DNA of 64,000 nt from Bacteroidales bacterium (GTDB lineage: Bacteria; Bacteroidota; Bacteroidia; Bacteroidales; UBA10428): NCBI GenBank assembly GCA_016930375.1, contig JAFGGU010000052.1, forward strand, positions 94,024-158,023, in the 5' to 3' direction. Positions 44,337 through 52,795 of this stretch are shown piece by piece; position 1 is the first letter of the stretch; each line of letters starts with the position of its first letter. The notes beneath the pieces are model-generated. The model did no database searches. It was not told the DNA's origin and saw only the letters and a list, made by a program, of their open reading frames with translations. The position numbers and the translations under genes were made by a program.

Positions 44337-45060
44337 ATGCTGCTTTGGTAAAGATATACCCGGGGATTTCCTGGTCGAACTTCACGCTGGTCATTTTAAA
44401 TTCCGTGCCATCGCCGTCCTTTAGCATGTCTTTGTATATCACGGTTGTCGGAAACCATCGCCCCTGGATGTTCTTCACATCGCTCAGTTCTGTGCGTTTA
44501 AGCAACTGGCCGCTTTTGGCATAAAGTTCCTGTTTGAGGGGAATGAATCGTTCGGTATCGATCCACATCTTTTGTTTGTAATACGCCACATCGCTCACTT
44601 TCGCCGTTAGTTCAAGGAGTCGCACCGTACGGTCTCCGATTTTCTCTTCTCCAACGATTTTTGCCGAATAGATATCTGTTAATTTCCGGTCGTCCATCAT
44701 ATCCTCATAGGAGAGATCTGAACCCATAACCGACTGCCTTAACAAATGTCCGGAAATTTGAATGGTACGGTCGGCGGATGGCGAATAGATCCACAGCTGG
44801 CCTTCCAGTTTAAGCATTTTAGTTCCCTTGTCGCTTGCCGGTGACAGGTATTCCGTAAATGACTTCTGACTGCCCTCGGAATAGGTCTTTGAGGTGATCG
44901 TGCGACTGTTTCGTTTTCCGTGAATGATCATGGTGGATTCGAAGATGCGGTTTTTTGAAGACATATTCCTGTCCACTTTCAGCAGAATATCGCTGGCATC
45001 CTGACTGAAAATCGCGTTTGCCAGAAAGCAAACTACGGTTGAAATTACAATTCTTTTCAT
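44326..45060 (-). CDS. LolA-like outer membrane lipoprotein-sorting family protein
   Basis: The ATG at 45060 starts a signal peptide (MKRIVISTVVCFLANAIFS); a GTG 9 bp upstream overlaps the permease stop. The 244-residue protein has the LolA/LppX-like half-barrel pattern: LLKVDRNMSSKNRIFESTMIIHGKRNSR, SFTEYLSPASDKGTKMLKLEGQLWIYSP, RLLELTAKVSDVAYYKQKMWIDTERFIPLKQELY, and MTSVKFDQEIPGYIF. It is the last gene of the TetR-porin-ABC operon and is probably the periplasmic carrier of a hydrophobic cargo delivered by the two FtsX-type permeases. The family is sure; lipid cargo is inference. Confidence 0.85.
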   Translation of the reverse strand: MKRIVISTVVCFLANAIFSQDASDILLKVDRNMSSKNRIFESTMIIHGKRNSRTITSKTYSEGSQKSFTEYLSPASDKGTKMLKLEGQLWIYSPSADRTIQISGHLLRQSVMGSDLSYEDMMDDRKLTDIYSAKIVGEEKIGDRTVRLLELTAKVSDVAYYKQKMWIDTERFIPLKQELYAKSGQLLKRTELSDVKNIQGRWFPTTVIYKDMLKDGDGTEFKMTSVKFDQEIPGYIFTKAALKQ

Positions 45061-45068
45061 GGTAATCA

Positions 45069-46349
45069 CTAAGCCTCCAGTTCTTTAAATAATTGAGCTG
45101 TTTTTCTTTTGTAAATGCCAATTCCTGATAGGGCAGTTCCGATAACGGTTGAAATAACCCCCGGGATAAAACCGATGTAGTAATCTGCGGGAGTTATTCT
45201 GGCACGGATAACATCAGGCAACATAACGGCCGCAGATGAGCCTTTGGTAAAAGTGCCAATGTCGAGTCCGTATTTTTGCAAAAGCCATGCAAGCAGGAGG
45301 CCTATTGCCGTACCGGCTAAGGTGCCGGCAATGCCGATCATCACTGACTCATAAATCATGGTTCGGTAAACATGTCCCTTTTCCTCACCGATGGCCAGTC
45401 TGACGCCAATCTCTCCATAGCGCCGCAATCCTCCCAATAGACCTGCATTCCACAATACCAGTGACATGGCAATCATAAAAACCAGGGTTATAATAGTTCC
45501 CATGTTTTTTGTCATATCAACATAGAAGCCAAGACTCTCCTGATCTCGCAACCGGAGCATAACCGGCCTGTAGTCGTCTTCATCAATAGTAAACAGAGCA
45601 TTAAATTTGTCCAGGTTGATTTGAGCAACCTCATCGTCATAAAAACCCTGAGAGAAAAAGCCCGTTATCTCACCGGCAGCATCCTGCATTTCAAGTGCCT
45701 GCTGCACGTCTGCGAGATCTGCTATAATGGTGCCCCGGTCCAGTGCAGAGGTGCCAAAGCTGACTGTCCCCGAAACGATGAAATTATAAATAGCCATTCC
45801 ACCGTTCATGGTTGATCCGATAAGCGTGACTTTCTCACCCGGATTGACTTCCAGTTTTTGAGAGAATGCCTCACTCAGCAATATTTCACCCGCTGAGGCG
45901 GGCAGGTTGCCTCTGACTATCGATTTCTTCAGATTAAGCCGGTCGGTTTCACGGGTGTTTTCAGATAAGAGGTCGATCCCCATTCCCATTGCGGGGCCCT
46001 GGGTCCTGGTTACCCCTGAATCATCCGGAACGTCCACAAGGCCGCCGAATCTTATCCTGGCTGTCCAGTTAATGTCAGGGAATTCTTTTCTCAGCCGGTC
46101 CATCAGCGCACCGGCATCCAGAATAGCCAGATCATTGGGTACCTGATCGGCATTGTCGGCATAAGCCTTTGTCATTACTTTCACATGCCCCGAAGAGAAT
46201 TTGGCTGTCATTTCAATCATGTCAACCATAAGCCCCGTGACATAGGCATGCAGAAACACCGATAACATGACGCCGATGGCGACCACAATAATGGGCAGAC
46301 GACTTCTGCTTTTATCACGAACAAGTCCTTTCAATAAAAACCGTATCAT
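45069..46349 (-). CDS. ABC transporter permease, FtsX/LolE-MacB type (second permease)
   Basis: 426 residues with a leading membrane helix (about 18-38), a large periplasmic domain (40-270: SGHVKVMTKAYADNADQVPNDLAI, LRDQESLGFYVDMTK) and three helices in the C-terminal third (about 290-310, 340-365, 395-415), as in MacB/LolC/E-type type VII ABC permeases. It overlaps the preceding permease by 4 bp (ATGA), which indicates translational coupling. With its partner and the ATPase it should use cytoplasmic ATP to move a periplasmic or membrane-bound lipid or lipoprotein rather than to pump across the inner membrane. Confidence 0.88.
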   Translation of the reverse strand: MIRFLLKGLVRDKSRSRLPIIVVAIGVMLSVFLHAYVTGLMVDMIEMTAKFSSGHVKVMTKAYADNADQVPNDLAILDAGALMDRLRKEFPDINWTARIRFGGLVDVPDDSGVTRTQGPAMGMGIDLLSENTRETDRLNLKKSIVRGNLPASAGEILLSEAFSQKLEVNPGEKVTLIGSTMNGGMAIYNFIVSGTVSFGTSALDRGTIIADLADVQQALEMQDAAGEITGFFSQGFYDDEVAQINLDKFNALFTIDEDDYRPVMLRLRDQESLGFYVDMTKNMGTIITLVFMIAMSLVLWNAGLLGGLRRYGEIGVRLAIGEEKGHVYRTMIYESVMIGIAGTLAGTAIGLLLAWLLQKYGLDIGTFTKGSSAAVMLPDVIRARITPADYYIGFIPGVISTVIGTALSGIGIYKRKTAQLFKELEA

Positions 46350-47527
46350 TGTAATTTCCCCCTTAATGCTTCAGTTGGATTCATTTTAGCTATTCTTCGC
46401 GATGGCCAGTAACTTACAATGGCTGTGGCCAGCATCACGATCAGCATGGTAGATATCACCAGGCCGACACTGTATACCGGGTAAAGGGTTTCAGCGATGG
46501 CAAACCCATAATCGCTGGTTTCGACAGGGAGTGCCCATCCGGTTTTAGCCTGCCAGATAAGGAAGGGTATTCCGTAAATTGCCCCTACCACCGCAGCCAG
46601 TATGGCATGCATGGCTCCTTCGATTGTAAATAGCCATACAACCTGTTTTTGGGTGTATCCAAGCGCCACATAGGTGCCGATCTCTTTCTGCCTTCGGAAT
46701 ATCGACAGCACCTGTGTGTCAAAGATGGCCAGCAGTGCAAGTAAAAGGAGCACAACATAAAATATCGATTGTCCGACGGATTTTGTTTTGATCATTGATT
46801 CCAGATCGGCCACCAGGGTTTTCACCGGCATGAACTTGTAGTTTTCGGAAGCAGGCTGTGTCGTTTCGGAATCCCTGATTGTAAACAGGGTGGCCTCATC
46901 CGGCATCAGCAGCATCGATTGCATGGTTTCCAGCGGTATCCATACCTGGGAAACATCCACCGTTGGCACATTGGTCTTAAAAATGTTTGTTATGCATATT
47001 TCTGTTGCATCAAAGGTTCCGTTGGCATCTCGCCAGCGAAGGGTGACATGGTCCCCGACTTTAAGCCTGCTTGTGCGGGCCATGGTGGTGCCGATAATGG
47101 CCGGTATGATATCCGGTGTTGTGTCAAGCTTTTGTGTAGGCAGGTTCAGAATATCCTGCCCGGGATCAATCCCCTTTATCAACACCGATTGCATACGTCC
47201 CTCGGGATAGATGGTTCCCTGTGAGATCAGAACCGGCAACATATCGCCGTTCTTAATGCCTGCTTTAAATGCAGGAGGGATAGGGGCATGCGCATCCTGA
47301 AGGGTGAACTGATCAAAAGGATCATAGGTTTTATGCCAGTACTGCCCGTCTCCGATTTCCCAGCTGATCATATCGGATTTGGCCTGCCGGTCCCAACCGA
47401 CAAGGATCCCTTTCATCCAGATGATCACCACGAATGAAAACGACAGCACAATCACATTGAGCCAGGTCCTGAGCCCCGCACCGATGAGATTCCGGTATGC
47501 CAGTTTAATAGCTGTTTTCATATTCAT
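46346..47527 (-). CDS. ABC transporter permease, FtsX/LolC-MacB type (first permease)
   Basis: 393 residues. First helix at about 15-38 (GLRTWLNVIVLSFSFVVIIWM), a periplasmic domain (45-250, including VLISQGTIYPEGRMQSVLIKGIDPG and DHVTLRWRDANG), then three helices at about 255-275, 305-325 and 355-380. Its periplasmic domain differs from the second permease, so they form a heterodimer. It begins 6 bp after the ATPase stop. The start gives MNMKTAIKLAYRNL, a conserved cytoplasmic leader of this family. Cargo not known. Confidence 0.88.
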   Translation of the reverse strand: MNMKTAIKLAYRNLIGAGLRTWLNVIVLSFSFVVIIWMKGILVGWDRQAKSDMISWEIGDGQYWHKTYDPFDQFTLQDAHAPIPPAFKAGIKNGDMLPVLISQGTIYPEGRMQSVLIKGIDPGQDILNLPTQKLDTTPDIIPAIIGTTMARTSRLKVGDHVTLRWRDANGTFDATEICITNIFKTNVPTVDVSQVWIPLETMQSMLLMPDEATLFTIRDSETTQPASENYKFMPVKTLVADLESMIKTKSVGQSIFYVVLLLLALLAIFDTQVLSIFRRQKEIGTYVALGYTQKQVVWLFTIEGAMHAILAAVVGAIYGIPFLIWQAKTGWALPVETSDYGFAIAETLYPVYSVGLVISTMLIVMLATAIVSYWPSRRIAKMNPTEALRGKLQ

Positions 47528-47533
47528 TCGTAT

Positions 47534-48229
47534 TTAGTTGGACAGCACTTCATCCTTGTCAATTTTTCCATCGAGCAGATAAACCTTCCTCCGCAGGTAA
47601 CCAATCACTTTTTCATCGTGCGTGGCAAACAGGAAAGTGGTCTTGAGATCACGGTTAAGTTTAACCATGGTTTGCAGGATGTTATGTGAATTCGCAGCAT
47701 CGAGGTTGGCAGTCGGCTCATCGGCCAGCACCAGGGATGGTCTTTTAACCATGGCACGGGCAATGGCTACCCGCTGACATTCCCCTCCGGATAACTGGGG
47801 AGGCTTCGATTTTACTTTATCAGTAAGGCCGACCCATGCAAGGGCATCCATGACCATGTTTCTTCGCTCTGAAGTCGAGTATTTCAGCAGGAGCAAAGGG
47901 AACTCCACATTCTCGAAAACTGTGTGAACAGCCAGCAGATTATAGCTTTGGAATATAAAACCGAGACTTTCCTTGCGTAAACGTGCAGCTTGTTTTGCCG
48001 TAAGTTCTCCGACGGAATTGCCCAGTACAAGTACATTACCGGTGGTAGGCACATCCAGTGAACCGATAATGTTAAGCAGGGTAGTCTTGCCCGAACCGCT
48101 GGGTCCGATAAAACCGGCAAATTCACCTTCCCCGAAGCTTAAATCAATTCCATATAAAGCCGTAAACTTCGATTTTCCCATGGGAAATGACTTGGTAAGC
48201 TTTTCGATCTGAATAATTGAATGATCCAT
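47534..48229 (-). CDS. ABC transporter ATP-binding protein, LolD/MacB type
   Basis: 231 residues. Complete ATPase: Walker A GPSGSGKT (42-49), Q-loop FIFQSYNL, signature LSGGECQR (146-153), Walker B LVLADEPT (167-174) with the catalytic Glu171, D-loop ANLD and H-loop FATHDE. Short insert SNLLAVHT typical of the LolD/MacB clan that partners FtsX-type permeases. It starts 12 bp after the porin stop and is followed by the two permeases with short gaps, so it energises that complex. Confidence 0.93.
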   Translation of the reverse strand: MDHSIIQIEKLTKSFPMGKSKFTALYGIDLSFGEGEFAGFIGPSGSGKTTLLNIIGSLDVPTTGNVLVLGNSVGELTAKQAARLRKESLGFIFQSYNLLAVHTVFENVEFPLLLLKYSTSERRNMVMDALAWVGLTDKVKSKPPQLSGGECQRVAIARAMVKRPSLVLADEPTANLDAANSHNILQTMVKLNRDLKTTFLFATHDEKVIGYLRRKVYLLDGKIDKDEVLSN

Positions 48230-48240
48230 GTTCGTTTCTG

Positions 48241-49392
48241 TTAATGATTATATACCAGCATAATTTGTATTCCTTTGCCTGAGAACAACTCCCCTGAATT
48301 GTCCTGCTGTGGCATCTTGTAATTCTTCGGATTCCAGTAAGCCATCAGGTAGAAGCTGAATTTGTTGAACTGACGTTTCCAGTTCACAAAGTTGTACAGA
48401 TTCTCGTTGGTCCAGTCATAATAAACAATGGCACTGATGTTGTCGAACATCCCCAGGGGGTATGACCAGGAGGTTCCCGTAAAAGACAAGGTATTGGCAA
48501 ATTTGAATGCCTTTTCATCATAAGCAACCAGCAGTTGTTCAACAACCACGTTCAGACCATTTCCCAGTCCAAAGGTGTAATCGGCGCCCAAATTCAGGAC
48601 TTCCTGGTTGGTGAACATCCCGGTATTCCTGTTTTTATGTATCCAGGTGCCCTCGAACCACAGTCCTATTTCCAGATCCCACTTCCCGTCGATCCCCACC
48701 CGGTTCTCAGCAACCTGCGCATGAGCAGGAATCCCATCTCCCAGTTCACGTGTATCGGCTTCACGGAAGTGATAAGACAGGGCAACTTCTCCTTTTGGGA
48801 CAGGGAATTGAAATCTGCCACCCATTTCAGGAAATTTCCGGCTTGTCTTTCCGGTTTCCCAGGTTTTGGGTCCCTCATTACCATAGAGTCCCCAAATCCA
48901 TATGCTGGCGTTGTTCAGAAAGTAATATCTGCCCAGCAGGCCCCAAACACCATCGGTAAGCTGCAATGGATCGCGGGGATCGAGCTGATCGAACCACATG
49001 AGGGGTCGCAACATGGTAGCTGAACCAAAATTGATTTTCTGCAATCCCAACCTGATCTCAAACTGTCTCGACGAATACCTGGCCCATATCCTGTAGGGCT
49101 TGATTTTTCCATGGGCATAGCCGGTATCGAAAGGATGGAAACCGCCGGCGCCGTTTATATTGGCAGAGACTTCAAAATCGATCAGCTTATCATGCTTTTG
49201 TTTTACCTGGTAATTGAGAGCAGGTATGTACCGCAAACCGCCATATACAGGAAGATCCACATCCGGATTGAGGTTGACCCAACCCGACAATTGCCCTTTG
49301 ATCAGCAGGGAATCCTGGCTGAAAGAAGTCCGGACAGGTAAAAGGAATAATCCAAACAACAAAAGGCTGTATATGGATGATCTTTTATTCAT
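48241..49392 (-). CDS. Outer membrane porin-like beta-barrel of the ABC export operon
   Basis: The ATG at 49392 begins MNKRSSIYSLLLFGLFLLPVRTSFSQ, a clear signal peptide; 11 upstream codons are inside tetR. The 383-residue product has many strands with alternating aromatic residues (YRIWARYSSRQFEIRLGLQKINFG, AIVYYDWTNENLYNFVNWKR) and ends in IQIMLVYNH. The pattern FEIRLGLQKINFGSATMLRPLMWFDQLDP is like that of barrel proteins found beside LolA-like genes. It overlaps tetR by 8 bp, so both are co-translated. As an outer membrane component it might receive cargo from the LolA-like carrier, an inference from the operon. Confidence 0.75.
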   Translation of the reverse strand: MNKRSSIYSLLLFGLFLLPVRTSFSQDSLLIKGQLSGWVNLNPDVDLPVYGGLRYIPALNYQVKQKHDKLIDFEVSANINGAGGFHPFDTGYAHGKIKPYRIWARYSSRQFEIRLGLQKINFGSATMLRPLMWFDQLDPRDPLQLTDGVWGLLGRYYFLNNASIWIWGLYGNEGPKTWETGKTSRKFPEMGGRFQFPVPKGEVALSYHFREADTRELGDGIPAHAQVAENRVGIDGKWDLEIGLWFEGTWIHKNRNTGMFTNQEVLNLGADYTFGLGNGLNVVVEQLLVAYDEKAFKFANTLSFTGTSWSYPLGMFDNISAIVYYDWTNENLYNFVNWKRQFNKFSFYLMAYWNPKNYKMPQQDNSGELFSGKGIQIMLVYNH

Positions 49393-49963
49393 GCGGAGAA
49401 ATGCCATACATAAAAAAGGTCGCAAGTTCCATGATCATTTCCTGGGGAGTGCTGAACATCTGTGAAATCTTCGCATCATTCACCATCTCCATTATTTTTT
49501 GTGTTATTAACAGGATGAATTCAGGCTTAAAATCTTTTCGAAAAGTGCCGTTGGCCTGGGCTTCTTTAAAATCTGCCAGGATTTCTTTCCAAGTTCTTAC
49601 AGTTGTTTCTTCGATATGCTGTTTCAGTCCAAGTTCAGGATTGTTGTAAAAATCCATCAGGAATTCCTGGCTGATATCATTGGTGCCGTTCAGCTTCAGC
49701 AGCATGATCTTATGCAGTTTCTCGGCCGGCGCAGTATTCTCATGCATTATACTCTTAAACTCCATAAGACCTTTGTTGGCTTCCTGATCAAAAACATACC
49801 GGGCCAGTTCAACTTTATTCGGGAAGAAGCGATAGAAGGTCATTTTACTGACTCCTGCTTTCCGGCAAATTTCCTCGATCGAAACTCTTTTAAAACCGTA
49901 CTTCCAAAACAGATCCCTGGCGGTTTTCAGAATATCTTCGTATTTCCTGTTGAAGTTTACCAT
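49385..49963 (-). CDS. TetR family transcriptional repressor of the export operon
   Basis: The ATG at 49963 (MVNFNRKYEDILKTARDLFWK) is chosen because the longer frame runs into the operator. The 192-residue protein has a classical N-terminal HTH (FKRVSIEEICRKAGVSKMTFYRFFPNKVELARYVF, about 22-58) and an all-helical ligand domain. It is the first gene of the operon with the porin, ABC ATPase, permeases and LolA-like protein. A nested palindrome over the promoter (49993-50032) is the probable operator, so the repressor controls its own operon and releases it upon binding a ligand, perhaps the exported compound. Confidence 0.9.
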   Translation of the reverse strand: MVNFNRKYEDILKTARDLFWKYGFKRVSIEEICRKAGVSKMTFYRFFPNKVELARYVFDQEANKGLMEFKSIMHENTAPAEKLHKIMLLKLNGTNDISQEFLMDFYNNPELGLKQHIEETTVRTWKEILADFKEAQANGTFRKDFKPEFILLITQKIMEMVNDAKISQMFSTPQEMIMELATFFMYGISPHE

Positions 49964-49990
49964 ACTACCAATATAAAACAAAATAAAGAA

Positions 49991-50020
49991 CAAATATACG
50001 AAAAAAGTATTAAAATACAA
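49991..50020 (-). promoter_or_regulatory. Promoter of the TetR-porin-ABC operon
   Basis: On the minus strand TTG (50020-50018), 19 nt, then TATATTTG (49998-49991), a near-ideal Bacteroidota promoter. Both elements lie inside the palindrome at 49993-50032, so bound repressor would block RNA polymerase. Confidence 0.75.
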
Positions 50021-50032
50021 AAAACGTATATT
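49993..50032. promoter_or_regulatory. Nested palindromic operator for the TetR repressor
   Basis: Outer arms AATATACG (49993-50000) and CGTATATT (50025-50032) and inner arms GTATT (50007-50011) and AATAC (50014-50018) are both exactly symmetric about 50012.5. Two concentric inverted repeats with equal 6-nt gaps are the form expected for two TetR dimers or one dimer with extended contacts. Confidence 0.75.
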
Positions 50033-50074
50033 ATTTTATAAAAAAATTTAGCTACGAATCGATTTTTGCTCTGA

Positions 50075-50443
50075 TTAAAAGATTGAGCTCAGGTTTCCGT
50101 CAATTATTGCCCGGAAGAGGTTGATATTGTACCACATTTTTGCATAGAAATAGGTTAAAACAAGCAACCCGGCTGCGAACATGATGATCAGACCTACATA
50201 TTTGCCTGCCAGCGTATGTCCTGCTTTAACAAACCGGCGGGAAAACCTGTCGAGCCACTTTTGAAGCCTGATGAACAGGGGATAAAAAACAACTGTAATA
50301 ATGGCCATGGATATCAGCGTAAAACGCAGGGGTTTCAGTTCCCATTTATGGCTTATTAAGGTATCTGTGATAAAAGTTGTTAATAGGTTTGCTGTTAAGA
50401 GGGTTAAAATGGTAACGGCAAAATTAAAAAGCTTGCGGTACAT
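50075..50443 (-). CDS. Small membrane protein, unknown function
   Basis: 122 residues with three or so hydrophobic stretches (FAVTILTLLTANLLTTFI, FTLISMAIITVVFYPLFIRL, KYVGLIIMFAAGLLVLTYFYAKM) and basic loops, i.e. an inner membrane protein. I do not recognise the family. It lies between the divergent tetR promoter region and the SRPBCC gene, on the minus strand, 60 bp downstream of that gene. It may be co-transcribed with it, but nothing visible suggests a joint function. Confidence 0.65.
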   Translation of the reverse strand: MYRKLFNFAVTILTLLTANLLTTFITDTLISHKWELKPLRFTLISMAIITVVFYPLFIRLQKWLDRFSRRFVKAGHTLAGKYVGLIIMFAAGLLVLTYFYAKMWYNINLFRAIIDGNLSSIF

Positions 50444-50503
50444 TAAGAGAATGCATAATGGTACGCCTCAAATGTATCAAAAAGATCGATCTCATCGTTT
50501 TTA

Positions 50504-51382
50504 TCAAACTTCACAAATTGTCTTCAGCCTGTTTATTGCCTTGGGCCATGTATTCCTGAAATAACTCTCGTATTTCTTAATTGTATTTAAATCCACCGTA
50601 AATATCGTTTTACCGTCTTTCTCCTCGAGTGTATAGTTTTCAAGGGCACCGGCCCACATTTTCATTTCGGGATTGTTTTCATCCACCTCTCCGTTTTTGA
50701 TCATTTCCAGGTGTTCGATGCTGATAAACCTTCCGGGGATATTTTCTTTGATACGGCTTATCATACCACCTGTGGTCCCATCGGCATCCTGTCCCAGGAA
50801 TCGGATTTTGTTGCCCTTTTCCCAGTTGCCTTCAAAACGTGAAGTGGGATTGAAAGCAGAGGTCCATTCCGAATAAGATTTTTCACCGATCAGGGTCTTA
50901 TAAACCTTTTCCGGATCAGCATCGATGGTTATCTCAAAATGAAGGATCTCCAAAATTTCCGAGGTTTCGACATATTTCTTGAAATTGTTAAGGATAGCCT
51001 GCCAGCCATGCCGCTGCAATTCTACCGGGTTGGTTGGCTCAGCCTCAAATTTCTCGGTTATCACGGTTTCATTTTCACCGGATTCAAAAGAAATAAGAAC
51101 TTTTCTGTCGTCATCGAGTGTGTACTCTATTTGCCTGTATATAGCGACCTTGGTATATTTGCCGCTAAAATCAAATCCCTGGGTTCCATCCCTGGATTCC
51201 ATGCGGGAGCGGAATTTTCCGCCAACGTGCACGTTATTTTCCGCCGTAGTCGTATGCCAGTCGTCTGACGCATTGTTCCAATGCATGATATGGATTGGAA
51301 CAGTCCAGCATTCCCATACTTTTTCAACAGGAGCGTTAACAGCTGCTGTTACGGTAATGACCGTTTTTTGCATTGTTTCCAT
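50504..51382 (-). CDS. Tandem SRPBCC (AHSA1-like) domain protein
   Basis: 292 residues with no signal peptide, made of two START-like folds. The first (about 4-140) has the AHSA1 pattern VITVTAAVNAPVEKVWECWTVPIHIMHWN, then GGKFRSRMESRDGTQGFDFSGKYT, and ends in GWQAILNNFKKYVE. The second (146-292) begins HFEITIDADPEKVYKTLIGEKSYSEWTSAF and ends in a helix RNTWPKAINRLKTI. Members bind hydrophobic ligands or help Hsp90-type chaperones. The tandem arrangement suggests either an internal duplication or fusion of two family members. No partner gene is evident. Confidence 0.85.
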   Translation of the reverse strand: METMQKTVITVTAAVNAPVEKVWECWTVPIHIMHWNNASDDWHTTTAENNVHVGGKFRSRMESRDGTQGFDFSGKYTKVAIYRQIEYTLDDDRKVLISFESGENETVITEKFEAEPTNPVELQRHGWQAILNNFKKYVETSEILEILHFEITIDADPEKVYKTLIGEKSYSEWTSAFNPTSRFEGNWEKGNKIRFLGQDADGTTGGMISRIKENIPGRFISIEHLEMIKNGEVDENNPEMKMWAGALENYTLEEKDGKTIFTVDLNTIKKYESYFRNTWPKAINRLKTICEV

Positions 51383-51679
51383 AAGGCTATTGTTTTTGAG
51401 TTTTTGTCGTTTTTGGATTGTTCATGGCAAACTTATTTCTGTAGAATTTCATAAGCGAGCACAAAAATGACAATTATGGCCAAATTAAATAAGAATATAA
51501 AATCTTATTATCTTATAATTACTAAAACAATCCTTTTTTATGAAAGTTCATATTGGACCGGGAAGGGAAAAAAACTCAGCCAAATTGTGCTGTGGTTAAA
51601 TCTGTAAAAATGAACCTGGAATGGGGGTAATACAAACGTCTGAAGTGTCTATATATTGAAAGCGATTGATTACAAAGCC

Positions 51680-52771
51680 ATGAAAGTAGCACAAAAAATG
51701 TCGTTGTTTCTCACCCTGTGTATGTTTTGTACATGGTCACGCGGCCAGGAAACAACGGCGATGGAGAATAAGGTTGCCGTGAAAGTATCTGCAACAGAAC
51801 GCGCCGAAAAGAATGGATTCGACTTTTTTGCTTCGGATGAACTGTTGCGGATGACCCTTAGTTTTGATGCCAAGACATTTCTCAAAACCAAGTACAAACC
51901 GGAATACCTTGATGCGACGCTGACATTGAAGCTCAGCGAAACCGATTCTCTCTCCCAACCCATTAAGATCAAGGCCAGGGGAGAAATGAGAAGGACTTAT
52001 TGCGCATTCCCCCCCATCATGCTGAAATTCAAGTGCGGGGGGAAGGATTCCGGTCGAATTCAGGGCAAGGGCACCCTGAAACTAGTTACGCACTGTAACG
52101 CAACAGCATCTTTTAAAGGCAATGTATTGAAGGAGTACCTGGTTTACAAAATGTTTAATTTGGTTACACCTTATAGTTTCAAAACAAGGCTTGTAAAAAT
52201 CACATATATAGATATCCACCGACCCGATAAAACTTTTGAGGCTTTTGGTTTTCTGATTGAAAACGAGGATAAAATGGCTGAGAGAAACCAGGCTGTTATG
52301 ATCAAAGCGATGAATGCAACACAAAAGGACATGTCTCCTTTGGATATGGCAAGGGTTGCGGTTTTTAATTACATGATCGGCAACACCGACTGGACGGTAC
52401 CCTACCAGCACAACATCAAAATTATGAAATCGCTTGAAACACCTGTTGAGAAACCGATCCCGGTTATTTACGATTTCGACTATTCCGCATTGGTCAACGC
52501 AGTGTATGCCACTCCACATGAAATGCTCCCCATCCAGGACGTTTCAGAACGCTATTATTTGGGTGTCTGTAACCAGGATGAAGTATTAAACGCAGTGATC
52601 GAGGAATTCACGGAATTGAAGGATGATTTCATGGGCACCATCCGGAGTTTTGAATACCTGCCGAAAAATGAAAAGAAATATGTAGAATTCTATCTGAACA
52701 GCTTTTACAAAAGCTACCATCAGAATACCTACCTGATAAGCGCCCTGAATCGCACCTGCAAACGTTTTTAG
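51680..52771 (+). CDS. Secreted CotH-like kinase-fold protein (copy 3, without DUF4956)
   Basis: The ATG at 51680 gives a signal peptide (MKVAQKMSLFLTLCMFCTWSRGQ); an upstream TTG start lengthens it by only eight residues. The 363-residue protein has all motifs of copies 1 and 2: KARGEMRRTYCAFPP, GTLKLVTHC, FLIENEDK, GNTDW, QHNIKIM, IYDFDYSA and the C-terminal NRTCKRF. It is very close to copy 2. Unlike the other copies it stands alone on the plus strand with no DUF4956 gene and no Pho-like array, suggesting a recent duplication that lost its partner or shares the partner encoded at 34743-35417. Confidence 0.65.
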   Translation: MKVAQKMSLFLTLCMFCTWSRGQETTAMENKVAVKVSATERAEKNGFDFFASDELLRMTLSFDAKTFLKTKYKPEYLDATLTLKLSETDSLSQPIKIKARGEMRRTYCAFPPIMLKFKCGGKDSGRIQGKGTLKLVTHCNATASFKGNVLKEYLVYKMFNLVTPYSFKTRLVKITYIDIHRPDKTFEAFGFLIENEDKMAERNQAVMIKAMNATQKDMSPLDMARVAVFNYMIGNTDWTVPYQHNIKIMKSLETPVEKPIPVIYDFDYSALVNAVYATPHEMLPIQDVSERYYLGVCNQDEVLNAVIEEFTELKDDFMGTIRSFEYLPKNEKKYVEFYLNSFYKSYHQNTYLISALNRTCKRF

Positions 52772-52795
52772 AATCTCATGTCAAATCCCTGAAAC

